Shown: positions 10,376 through 20,662 of the stretch, piece after piece | Numbering within the stretch: position 1 is the stretch's first letter | How the letters are laid out: each line of letters opens with the position of its first letter | Origin: Oscheius onirici | Taxonomy: Eukaryota; Nematoda; Chromadorea; Rhabditida; Rhabditidae | Reading direction: 5' to 3' | DNA length: 64,000 nt | Assembly: GCA_932521025.1 (NCBI GenBank) | Contig: OW051468.1 | Coordinates: 6,572,064 to 6,636,063 of the forward strand | Made by a program: the position numbers and the translations under genes | The notes under the pieces: model-generated | Told to the model about the DNA's origin: nothing | The model's database searches: none | Seen by the model: only the letters and a program-made list of their open reading frames with translations

Positions 10376-10855
10376 ATGCCGGAAGACGCGAAGAAGCCGA
10401 CGACGAATCTGATGAAGAATCTGCACCTGGGCGGCAAGAAGGCTCGCAGGAACTACTTCAAAGGCGATGCCCGCTACAAGACGGTGGCCGTGATGGGAGG
10501 CACGACAGTCGGAGGACAAGGAGCCATCGTTCAGCGAGATGGCCGCAAGTTCGAGACGCGTGTGATCGAGAACATTCACAGCTGGATCAAGGAGGAAACG
10601 GCTCTGATGTACTACTGCAACGAGCCGTCCGGCACCTGTCAAGTTCTGCCAGGAGAGGACAAGATGCTGAAGCTCGAGAAAGCCCAGAAGACGTACTGGG
10701 AACTGGAGAAGAAGCTCGGCAATGAGATGATCTTGGGCCTGTCCCGTGCTCAGACCTGGGACGAGAAGAAGGTCTATCTGGAACTCGCTGGAGGCGCTGG
10801 ACAGCCGGAAAAGATTCGTCTCAACGACCCTCGCTACGAAGCCCAGTGGTGGTAA
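10376..10855 (+). CDS. Conserved-looking 159-residue protein, function unknown
   Basis: Single-exon gene starting MPEDAKKPTTNLMKNLHLGG. It is basic at the N terminus (GGKKARRNYFKGD), has a Gly-rich VMGGTTVGGQGA segment, a central region with YYCNEPSGTCQVLPGED, a helical KLEKAQKTYWELEKKLGNEM stretch, and ends RLNDPRYEAQWW. There is no signal peptide or membrane segment. I do not recognise a named domain; codon use and the compact context say it is a real, probably highly expressed gene. The frame is open further upstream but without an earlier ATG, so 10376 is taken as the start. It may be the second cistron behind the FABP gene. Confidence 0.85.
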   Translation: MPEDAKKPTTNLMKNLHLGGKKARRNYFKGDARYKTVAVMGGTTVGGQGAIVQRDGRKFETRVIENIHSWIKEETALMYYCNEPSGTCQVLPGEDKMLKLEKAQKTYWELEKKLGNEMILGLSRAQTWDEKKVYLELAGGAGQPEKIRLNDPRYEAQWW

Positions 10856-11346
10856 GCCTAGTCAAATAAAAATATCTTCTATTGTGTATTTTGTGAGTGT
10901 GTCTCTTGTAACTTTTATTATTATTTGAGCTAGATCGGAACAGAAATCATTCCGAGAGAGAAAATAACTCTCTGCTCACTTTTTTGTCCAATTCTTTCGC
11001 TCAGCTGCTTGTCGTTGTGACAGGGCAGCGATCTTTTTGTGATCGTCCGATATTCTTTCAGTTGTTCAACTGCTGACTAAGAGTAGAATTGAGTTGGTGC
11101 GCTGGAACAGAAGGCTACGGTAGCCCGTAGCGAACATTAATAAACAGTGCTTTCTCAGGACCAATAATGGGAAAACAACTAACTGTAGTGCAGGAAAAGT
11201 GACTAATGATACCGTATATTGAAATGATACAAATGTTTGTTTACAAGAACAACCACTGATACTACCAGGTAGACCTACTGGAAATCGGTTAACTATACCG
11301 GACCAATGTGTTGACTACACTATGCAACAAAAAAACAAGTTCTTGC
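10856..11346. other. Intergenic between convergent genes
   Basis: It holds 3' flanking DNA of the plus-strand unknown gene (AATAAA near 10866) and of the minus-strand CHCH gene. No open frame or repeat stands out beyond a small inverted CTACGGTAGCCCGTAGCG near 11115. Confidence 0.4.
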
Positions 11347-11649
11347 TCACTCAACTTTATTCAGAGTCTTGAGACACTCGTTGAAGGTCGTGAGAGCCTC
11401 CTGGCACTTGGTCTGGTCGTTGGTCTTCTCGGAACTGCAGGCGACGAAGGCCTTCCACTCGACGTCGCACTTGACTCCTTCCGTCTTCTTTCCCTGAGTG
11501 AGGCTGTTTTTTCCCACAGCGTGTCCAATGCTGCTACCGACGGCTACTCCAGCTGCCGTGGATGCGGTCTGCGCGAGTAGTCCGGGTTGCTTCTTCGTCG
11601 TCTTCGGCGGGGTAGCGGCCTTTGGACTCTTCTGCTGCTGACGAGGCAT
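11347..11649 (-). CDS. har-1: CHCHD2/CHCHD10-type twin CX9C mitochondrial protein
   Basis: A 100-residue intronless protein. The basic, Gln/Lys/Pro-rich start (MPRQQQKSPKAATPPK) resembles a mitochondrial signal. It is followed by an Ala/Gly-rich hydrophobic segment (STAAGVAVGSSIGHAVG) typical of CHCHD2/10. The C-terminal CHCH domain has exact twin CX9C motifs, CDVEWKAFVAC and CQEALTTFNEC, which form the disulfides made by the Mia40 import route. The family acts in the intermembrane space on cristae and respiration. It is shorter than most homologues (about 140-150 residues). The symbol follows the single C. elegans member and is an orthology inference. Confidence 0.88.
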   Translation of the reverse strand: MPRQQQKSPKAATPPKTTKKQPGLLAQTASTAAGVAVGSSIGHAVGKNSLTQGKKTEGVKCDVEWKAFVACSSEKTNDQTKCQEALTTFNECLKTLNKVE

Positions 11650-13209
11650 CCTTCGGCGGTAGCTAGTATGTCAATTACTTGAGTTGGGAACTTGTAAAAA
11701 GATAATTTTGGGAATGTTTGGACAAATTCTGACTCGTTCTCCGAGATAACTTGGTTCTTCCGGCAAGTCGACACAAGTTCAATACATAGCAGTGCCTACT
11801 CTTTGCCCAGCTTCTGCTGATGTATTTTTTTGTATTTCAGTGTCGCGTTTACCCTGTCCCTTTGTTCCTGCGTTCAAGGTTCAGAGCATTTTAAAGGGCC
11901 AAAATGTCATTATTATCATCAGATCCCACCAAAAATTGTCATCATTATCGTTAGATCACAGAACAAAATGATGTCTATGCAGTTTTCGTCTACGCTTCAG
12001 GCGAAGTTGACCAACCCGCTGTAAAATCGGCCTTCTAATCTCGAAACAGTTCTCGAAGTATAAAACTATAGAGTAACCCGACATAAATTCAATTCAATTT
12101 ATTACGATTTGAACCTGTTCCCGTGTTTTATATTGGTCCCATTGACGCGGATCTTCTCTTGACAATCTCGACCACTTCTTTTCTATTTCAATGGTAAAGC
12201 AGTCATTCCATCGTGGCATCGGTCGTCCAATAGGCCTGACACAAGTCAACATCAGAAGACTTCCTTTTACAGCAAATTCAGAATAAAGATTATCTTAAAG
12301 ACGGTAGGAAGGAATGTTTCAACACTCTCTTTCTGATTCACTTCGATTTTCAAGTTGTCCGAGAGTTGTTCCAAAACTACCTGGCGGTCAGTTAGTATTA
12401 ACGGGAGACGGGAAAAGGTCAGCCGGCTGCAAGCAGTGTCGGGCTCATCGATCAATATGCGTCTAGTCTACACCCTCATTTCCGCCATTCCAAGTTTGTA
12501 GTACTATTTTAGGATGAGGATCTGTGTTTGTCGATCATAAACTATGGTTATCAGTTGGAACAATCGGTCCGACTTATCTCTCTCCAAGTAACGGGAAAAA
12601 AGACAACGTAGCGCACACAGCTGCCGCTAAGCACAAGGTGTCCATTTATAATTGGCGCCTATTCTTTTTGATCTGGAATTGGCGGCGATTCATAGAAATC
12701 GTTCTTTTATTTAAATTTGTTCTGAAAGTTATGTTCTTGAACTGTATCCAGCTGACAGTCTTTCCAACATGATTGTAGCCCTTTCCCCATCTCCTTTTAG
12801 GATAGGATAGACCACGTTTTCCGGTTTAATAATGTTCTGCAAAGTAGATCGGACAATTAACTGCAACTTTGCTGAACATTCTCAACGTTCTAAAGCTGAC
12901 TCTTCTGTTCCAAGTATGCGCTAGAAATAACAGCTGGAGACTGGGGTTGTATGAGTCAGTTAGTTTTTAGAACATCTATCGAATCCTAAGTCCCACTCAT
13001 TTTTATAGCAGTTCCTTCCAAAATAGACGTCTTACTATCAAATTTTTGATCCTTCCGTTCCAAAAAAGTGTTTATAGAACATCATCCAAACACTATCACT
13101 CACTCGCTTTTGCCCCAAATCGAATTTCGCCTTTAGGGTCTCTTGCCTCTCCTTTGGTATGTTACCCTCTTAGCTTTCTCTGCATTAAAAAGCAAAGGTT
13201 TCCAGAGAA
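11650..13209. other. Intergenic 1.56 kb without a convincing gene
   Basis: It contains a small direct repeat (GTCATTATTATCATCAGATC near 11903 and GTCATCATTATCGTTAGATC near 11937). There is a minus-strand open stretch near 12267-12455 (SRLPLILTDRQVVLEQLSDN) with no start context or splice partners. The last 300 bp before 13210 is the pyrimidine-rich upstream region of the TMEM144-like gene. Confidence 0.35.
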
Positions 13210-14524
13210 ATGTCAGTAGCAATAGGCGCGGCAGCCTGTGGAATCTCGGCCCTCTTCTTTGGCTGCCAGTTTGTCCCGATCAAAAGCTACAACGCCGGAG
13301 ACGGAATATTCGTCCAGTTCATCATCAGCGTGGTCATTTTCGCAATCGGCTTCGGGGTTCATGTCTACGAGGGCTTTCCGCAGTTCTATCCGTTGGCCAT
13401 GCTCGGAGGATTCTTCTGGACGTGCGGTAATTCCACTGGTCAGTTCTTCGAATGATTCTTCTTGACCAAAATCATTTTCAGCCATTCCAATCATCAGACG
13501 TCTCGGCATGGCTCTAGGCATCCTCATCTGGAACGTCACCAACTGTCTGACAGGATGGGCAGGTGCCCGATTCGGTCTCTTCGGCATGAAGGCCAGACCA
13601 CCGGCAAGCGATCTCCTCAACTATTTGGGCCTCGGATGTGTCATCATTGGGTAAGTCACTATTTTTAACTGGATCGACATCTCTTTCAGCGGAGTCATTT
13701 TCTCCCAAGTCAAGAGCAACTCTCCTGCGGAGAAGAAGGACCAACGTGAGGTGGAAAAGGTCGCTCTGAACTCGCCTACTTCATCGAAAATGGAAGAGAC
13801 TGAGGAGGTTGAGAAGGAGGAAGAAGACGGAGAGAAGGAAAGGGCGCCGTGGGGAGGACGACCACTGTTGGTTTTGCTCTAATTTTTGATAGAGAGGCAC
13901 TTCACTAACCACTTCAGCTTAGAAAATGAGACTAACTAAAAAAGCTATAGCCCTTGTATGCAACATATTTCAGAGGTTTCGCCATGGCCCTGGTCGGCGG
14001 AGTCTTTTATGGAATAACGTTTGTGCCAGTTATTTACATCCAGGACAACGTCGAAGGAGCTCCTCAGGACGGTTTGGTCTACGTCTTTTCCCACTACACC
14101 GGGATCCTTCTGACGGCCTCATTCATCTTTCTCGTCTATTCCACCTTTCACAAAAGTCGGCCCGTCCTCGACGGACAACTTGTTCTGCCTGCTGCGGCTG
14201 TCGGAGCTCTCTGGGCTATCGCTCAGGTTTTTCATTAGAAAGTTCTATATAATGGTTGCATTTTTAGACGAGTTTCTTCATCGCCAATCAGAACCTCTCA
14301 CAGGCGGTCAGCTTTCCCATCATCACAATGTCTCCAGGAGTGAGTTTTGCTATTCCGACCCCTCTCTGAATTGGAAACTCTTTCAGGTCATCGCCTCAAT
14401 TTGGTCCATCTTCTACTTCAAAGAGATCACAGGAAAGCGCAACTTTATCCTGATGAGTGTGGCCATGCTCATCACTTTGACAGGAGCCATTCTTGTGGGT
14501 CTTTCGAAGGTTATCACCTTGTAA
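13210..14524 (+). CDS. TMEM144-like multipass transporter
   Basis: Member of the TMEM144 branch of drug/metabolite (sugar) transporters. Six exons: 13210-13438, 13482-13650, 13690-13866, 13974-14226, 14268-14339, 14387-14524. The start MSVAIGAAACGISALFFGCQ leads straight into helix 1, and FVPIK, GFFWTCGN and AIPIIRRLGMALGILIWN follow as in the family. A cytosolic acidic loop (EETEEVEKEEEDGEKE) separates the two halves. The second half has GFAMALVGGVFYGITFVPVI and ends IASIWSIFYFKEITGKRN with a final helix. About ten membrane helices are visible. The ATG lies 8 bases after a TTTCCAG acceptor-like site, consistent with trans-splicing. AATAAA is near 14580. The substrate is not known. Confidence 0.9.
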
Positions 14525-14941
14525 ACGGCGACCGGCCTTCAACACAAGCTGTGATCTGATTTTTACTTCATAATATTTTAATAAACGTGTATCAAATGTG
14601 TCTGTCGTCAGAGGTCCGCGGTACCCAATGGACCAGATCAGTCTGAATCTACGGGAACTACTCTTAGCAAGCTTGCGAGATTACTGGATAATTGAAACTT
14701 CTTACTGAATCTAATTGTTCTTTGATGCTGTTTTACCGAGACCGTTTGAAAAATTTACCTGAAACTTTTGATTGACTGGATAGATTTCGTTGAACTGTAT
14801 GAATTGTGTCCGAAGAACAAGTTTTGTTTCACAGAAAAGCAGGAGTGGGAGGGATTGTTGAGGTCGAGATGAAGAGGAGGGGATGATAGCTGATAACGAG
14901 GGAGGGGATGAGACATCGATTCGAGCGAGAGAGACCGACAG
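14525..14941. other. Intergenic between TMEM144-like and CNG genes
   Basis: It contains the poly(A) signal of the upstream gene near 14580 and the promoter of the channel gene. No further structure was recognised. Confidence 0.4.
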
Positions 14942-17815
14942 ATGGCGGATGAGGAGGAACGCCACCTGCGAAATGTCGTCGCTAGAAGACGATTTCTCTA
15001 CGTTGATCGACAGGTAATCTTTTGAGTTTCCTACCTCTTTTTTGACAGTCTATTCTCATTCTTTTTCTCTATACCAAATTATTTTCTTACAGAAACAGTC
15101 ACAACCACAGCGATTGTCTGATGTCTTCAATAGTCCCAGGAGCAGGTATCTTTTTAGAGAAGAGGCAAATCAAACCGAGTCAGATCGCATTCCCGAACCC
15201 GGTCCAAGTCTCCATTTGAGCTATCCAAATCACCACCGGAACCTGTCCAGCCTCAAAGACAGACGACCATCTCCGTGTCCACTTCTGGAGCGCCGGTCAT
15301 TCAAGTCGATCTGGATGATGATATCGGAAGTCCTCCACTGTTTTCCCCGCCAGTGTTCTTAGGTGAATCGCCAAGAAAGTCGTTCTTGGCTCCTTCAACA
15401 TCAGACACTGATGATGTCAGGAGTCAGATCTCGTTCACAATGCAAGGCAGACTTCACACGCTGGCTAAGAATGTATTTTTTCCAAAAAAATGTAAAAAAA
15501 AAAACAAGTTGTTTAGGTACACAGACGAACATCGGCAGTGAAGGAAACTTTGCTGAAAGAGGTCGAAGAGGATTCTGCCTCAGTCATTTCCACTACTGCT
15601 CTGCCAAAGGAAGAAAAACGTCCCTCTTTGATGTCTCTCATCGGACTGCAGAAATTCGCCGATGCTGCAGATGCGGCTGAGGCAAAGCGCTGGATTCCGC
15701 AGAGCATCAATTCTTACGGTCGACTCTATCTGGCATGGCTGTTCGTTGTGGCAACGGCCTTTCTCTACAATGCCTTCGCCATCCCGCTTCGGAGCAGCTA
15801 TCCCTACCAGACGAAGGACAATCTGTTCTACTGGCTTTGCGTCGACTACACTTGTGACTTTATCTATCTGGTGGATATGGTCTTCTTCAAGCCGAAGCTA
15901 CGATTCATCAAAGGAGGCATCACTATCGTAAGTTTTTTTTTTCGATTATATGGAGAGGATCTGAATTTTCTTTGGCCAGAATGCAAATTATCCGGGAAAG
16001 GACTATCTGTCTCAGTGAGGCTATCTACGATATTCAGAGGGAACCTTCTGCAATGTTTCACCACTATCGCCTGAGCGGAACGGCCAAGATGGACATAGCT
16101 TCAATTATCCCCTTCGACATTATCTACTTCCTCACTGGGCCCTTTTCTCTTCTTCGCTTCAACAGAGTCTTGAAGATTCAATCTTTCTGGGCTCTTTTCG
16201 ACATGTTGGACAACTCGGTCTCGAATCCCTACGCCATCAGAATCACTCGAACACTCTCTTACATGATCTACATCATCCATTGCAACAGCTGTATCTACTA
16301 TCTTCTCAGCGCCTGGCAGGTAAGAATGTTGTTGAAACAAAACCAGGAAGTTTAGGCTTTCGGTCAGATCGCTTACAAGGAAAACGGAAAGTTCTATCTC
16401 AACAAATGGGTTTATAACAATCAGGGCAATGCCTACATCAGATGCTTCTACTTCACTGCAGCTGTGGCCACTTCTACTGGGAACAATCCGGCCCCGACCA
16501 ATGTCATAGAGTGAGTCTACCTCGAGATCGAGTAGTCCCTTTGAGAAAGATCCTGATTCTTAGTGTCTCAATGCTGGAAACCGTTCATAAGTATTTCCGG
16601 TTCAGATACATCTACATGACATTCTCCTGGATGATGGGAGTGTTCGTGTTCGCCTTGCTGCTCGGTCAAATTCGTGATATTGTTTCGAACGCCTCTAGAA
16701 ATAGAGAAGACTACCGACGACAGATGGACATGGCTCTTTCTGAATGCAAACGACTGAATCTCTCTAAAGAATTGACGGCAAGAGTGAGAGACTGGTTCAT
16801 TTACACCTGGGAGCAACAAAAGACTCTTGGTGAGGAAATTACTTTATAATAATCAGGCTTCTAGACGAGAAGAAGCTGATCGAAAAGCTGCCACTCAAGT
16901 TACAGACAGATTTGGCCTTGTCCGTTCATTACAACACTCTCAGCAAGGTTCAGCTTTTTCAGGTAAGGCCTTTATCACCGTTTTTAGACAAAGTTTAAAG
17001 GACTGTGACCGTGCACTTCTTCGAGATCTTGTTCTGAAGCTGCGTCCAGTTATTTTTCTGCCAGGTGACATGATCTGTCAGAAAGGCGACGTCGGAAAAG
17101 AAATGTACATTGTGAACCAAGGAGTTCTGGAGGTGGTTGGAGGGGAGAACAACGAGAAGGTGTTTGCCGAACTGAAACAGGGTAGTGTCTTCGGAGAGAT
17201 TAGGTCAGTTCTCTTTTGTGCAAAATGAGCCGGGTTCAGTTTACTGGCGATTGGTGGGAACAATCGAAGGACGGCTTCTATCAGGGCAAAGGGTTATGCT
17301 ACGCTATTCAGTCTAACTAAAGAGGATCTGAACGACGTCATCAAGTATTATCCTCAGGCGCAGGCTCTCTTGAAGAGAAAAGCCGCTCAGATGCTGAAAA
17401 ATGACAAGAAGACGGAAGATCCGAAGGCTGTACAGCAGGATATCAAGGAAACTTGCAAGCTTTCGGCAATAGAAACACCAAAACTGATTAAAGTGGTGGC
17501 AGAGGTTCTGCCGCCAGAGAACAAGACGACTGTTGAGCTGAAAACGGCTATGGAGAAGCCTGCAGGTGGGTCAATGTTTGGATATGAGAGAATATCTAAA
17601 AGTTAAAAGGATCTTTATCTCTCCCCCGATAAATGTTCAAAACATCTGGATTTTCAGCAAGAAGACAATCAGTTTATCCTTGGAATCAGAACGACATGGA
17701 TTCGGACTCTAACATCGAGTTCGACTCTGACGGCGAAATGTACATTTTGCCAGAAGAACACTATGAGCGCGATTCGGACGAAGAAGATTCGAATCCAGAG
17801 GATAAAAGTCAATAA
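14942..17815 (+). CDS. Cyclic-nucleotide-gated channel subunit, beta/TAX-2-like
   Basis: An ion channel opened by cGMP or cAMP in sensory neurons. About ten exons from [17 protein letters not shown]. The Ser/Pro-rich N terminus continues to [20 protein letters not shown] (S1), [20 protein letters not shown] (S2), [15 protein letters not shown] (S3), [20 protein letters not shown] (S4), a P-loop with [19 protein letters not shown], and S6 with [22 protein letters not shown]-linker follows, then the nucleotide-binding fold with [20 protein letters not shown] and [19 protein letters not shown] including the conserved Arg. The filter lacks the Gly-Glu of alpha subunits, so it is probably a modulatory subunit that pairs with a TAX-4-like partner. 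The tail is acidic. AATAAA overlaps the stop codon (17811-17816). Confidence 0.92.
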
Positions 17816-17834
17816 AGTTTTATTCTAAACTTTT

Positions 17835-18292
17835 GAAAAACAAGGTTGGCAACGCCCTTCCAGGGCTAAACTATAAATTCATGACTTCGCTCTATCACGG
17901 AGCCCTAGTCGTGGTTTTCCTTTCATTTCATTTCCTTTGTTACTCTCCTCCAGTCACTCTCCCTGACCCTCCAAAGAAACTATCGAAATTATATTTAAAC
18001 CCACCCCCTCCCAAGCCTAATTTCAAAATGTAGGACCTGAACGGATCGCCCGGCCCGTTCCTTTAGTGAGTCTCAGTCCTACTGTCCCTTCACTTCTTCC
18101 CTTGTCACTCTGTTCCAGTTACCCCCTGTCTCTCCAAGGAAAAAACAAAGTCATAAGAACCCTTCACGCACTTGCTTTTCCTGTCGCGACTTGTTAAAAA
18201 CTAAGCTGCGCACAAAGCTCCCCTACTTATCCTCTATTAGAGCCTCAGACACACAAACACACACAGAGACGCGAGAGCAATTTAAAGTGGAT
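17835..18292 (+). repeat. Duplicated 455-bp module, copy 1
   Basis: Nearly the same sequence as 30671-31121, on the same strand. It runs from the AACAAGGTT region to GAGCAATTTAAAGTGGAT. The central part (about 17880-18138) is identical in both; the outer parts differ by scattered changes and small indels. No terminal inverted repeats or target-site duplication are evident. It contains the short open frame at 17881-18033 and lies between the CNG and kinase genes. Confidence 0.85.
17881..18033 (+). CDS. Possible 50-residue secreted peptide in repeat copy 1
   Basis: An ATG-to-TAG frame with a hydrophobic leader (HGALVVVFLSFHFLCYS) followed by a short Pro/Lys-rich tail (PPPPKPNFKM). A TATA-like CTATAAATTC ends just before the ATG. 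The same peptide is encoded without change in copy 2. It may be a genuine short gene carried by the repeat or an accident of a recent duplication. No family is recognised. Confidence 0.3.
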   Translation: MTSLYHGALVVVFLSFHFLCYSPPVTLPDPPKKLSKLYLNPPPPKPNFKM

Positions 18293-18449
18293 AAGTTTGA
18301 ATCTTTGAAAGATGTTTGACTTGTCTAATTCAAAGTCTTGACCAGAAGTCCAAACGCGATTGCCACTTCGACCCAAGGATCTCGTCAGATACGGTCGTCT
18401 TCTACCAACAGGTAGATCGTCCTTTCTTTCGGAACTACCAAACTTTTAG

Positions 18450-20412
18450 ATGGGTTCACTGAAGCAGCACTCGAAGGAACACACCTCAAAGGAGGACAAG
18501 TCGAAGGAACAGTTCTCGAACGACAAGTCGAACGAGAGCGGAAAGGCCGAGCCACCAGAGGTAGATTACCAAGAGCTGAAAACCCTCGACTACTACCATG
18601 GCTTTGTCTCTCGCGGCGACCTGTTCAGTCTGTTGAAGAAGGAAGGCGACTTCATCGTCCGCATCTCCGAAGTCGAGCTGTCAAAGAAGGTCAAATACGA
18701 CCTCATTCTTTCCGTCTACAGTGTGGGAGCCGGTGGGGGCGGTATTGGCGGGGAGACCTACGTGACACTGATGCCCGAGACTCAGATGGGAGCTGGAGGA
18801 GAGTCGAAGACGCGGAACCTCGTGATCAGAAGGAAGAAGAGCGGCAAGTACAATCTGGAGTCTGGCAAGGATTTTGAGACGATCCGTTCTCTCATAGGTA
18901 AGTGACCGTTATATTTCATTTACCATTCAATTAAAGACTATCATCACGCCCATCCGGCCATTGTCAAGAACGCTCGAGTCGTGCTGAAGACGCCAGTATC
19001 TAATCAGACTTGGGGATTCAAACATACTGACCTCAACTTCGATTCGGGTCGGAAACTCGGCTCGGGAGCATATGGATACGTGATGAGCGGGAAGCTCAAC
19101 CTAGCCGGCAAACATCCAAACCAGGGCGTGGTCGATGTGGCCGTAAAGGTGCAGAAGAGCGCACAGGAGCTGGCCGCCTCTGGACAGGCCGAAAAAGTCG
19201 GCAAGGAGAAGATCAAGGAGCAGCTGCGAGAGGCACGCATCATGAGAAACCTGAACCATCGCAATGTCGTCCGTCTCTACGGGATCGCCGTTCTGGAGCA
19301 GCCTCTCTACATTATTCTGGAACTTATTAATGGCGGAGAGCTGAAAGCCTACCTGTTGGCTCAGAAGAAGAAGGGAACACCATGCAGCCAGCAGGAGAAG
19401 ATGATCATGTGCAGGGGAGCTGCTCTCGGAATGGAATATCTTCACAGGATGGGTTACATCCACAGAGATATTGGTTAGTTTTCCTTTTTGAAGTTGACAG
19501 ACTAAGGACAGTAATGCTGGAAGACTCTGATTCAAAGGACATGCCAAAGGACAAGACAGTAACTGGTTTTTGAGTGAGAGTACAGGAGCTGAGAGGACAG
19601 TAACTCACTGGTAGTTGAAGGTAGGAGACTCCTGTTTGGTAGTCAAGAGTATGAGTTTAAAAACAGAACAAACAGGACTTCATTAGAGGTCGGGAAAAGG
19701 CCTGGGAAAAGAGTACTGGATTTGACTGTGTACTGGACAAGGGACAGAATGTGGTTGATCTGAATTCAAAGGCGGTTCAAGACAGACAATAGTTTACTGA
19801 AAGTCAATGAGAACTAGACTGAACGATAAGTCATACACCCATTTCCAGCTGCCCGTAACTGCCTGTACGTCCCGGGTGAGCGTCTGACCAAGATCTCAGA
19901 CTTTGGCCTCTCGCGCAACAGTCTCGAGTACAGGGTGAAGAAGAATGGCTCCAAGCTGCCGACTAAGGTTAGTTCAAAGTCAAAGCATAGGAAAAAGAAG
20001 TTCCTAGTGGCTCGCTCCGGAGACGCTGGAGAAGGTGACCTTCTACGCCAAGTCGGACGTCTACAGTTTCGGTATTCTGATGTACGAGATCTTCATGGAT
20101 GGCGATGAGCCGTGGCACGGAACGAAGAAGGCTGACGTGAGGAAAAATATCATCGCGGGAATCTTCTTGACGATGCCGGAAAGCTGTCCCCTGAAGCTGA
20201 GGACGTTTGTGCAGACGCGGATCTTTGTCAAGGAACTGACCAGCAGAGCTACAGCCTCGGAGCTGGTGGCCTTCCTCGACGAGCCGGAGCAGCAGACGAA
20301 GACGGAATTGAAGACCAAGTCGAAGAAGGTCTTCTTCAACAAGCTGTTCAAGAAGAAGAAGCATGGGGAAAAGTCGCAGCCGGACGATGATGACAAGACT
20401 GCCGAGGGTTGA
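18450..20412 (+). CDS. SH2-domain tyrosine kinase, Fer-like nematode family
   Basis: A cytosolic non-receptor tyrosine kinase. Four exons: 18450-18897, 18937-19473, 19849-19967, 20008-20412. A charged Lys/Ser/Glu leader precedes an SH2 domain (DYYHGFVSRGDLFSLLKKEG, then GDFIVRISE with the phosphotyrosine-binding Arg) and a kinase domain. The kinase motifs are all present: GSGAYGYV loop, VAVKVQ lysine, REARIMR glutamate, HRDIAARN catalytic loop split by an intron, DFGLSR, LPTKWLAPE and SDVYSFGILMYEI. The C terminus is a Lys-rich, then acidic tail. The SH2-kinase layout without SH3 matches the large nematode set of Fer-related kinases, many of which are sperm-expressed. The sperm role is inference. 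The third intron, 375 bp, is unusually long for this window. Confidence 0.93.
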
Positions 20413-20662
20413 GAAGAGACGTCTGAGAGAATCGCGAATAAAACAAAGCACGTGAGAATAAACAGAAAAGACATTACGATTCCATTAAACAAAGCACATT
20501 GCTCATTCTGGATCTGATTATCTAAACATATTTTGGCGTTAGATCGGAAGTTTTGTTTTCTAGAAGCAATCTTTTCGTATTTACTTAATCTGCAAACTAA
20601 ATAATTGTCCAAGAAAACTCCAAAGCTTTGAAAAGTTTTCGGAAACAAATTATTGCTCATTA

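Noticed and set aside
20413-20662. Operon between the SH2 kinase and bestrophin
   Set aside because: Same strand and 250 bp apart, but no acceptor-like site was seen just upstream of the bestrophin ATG.
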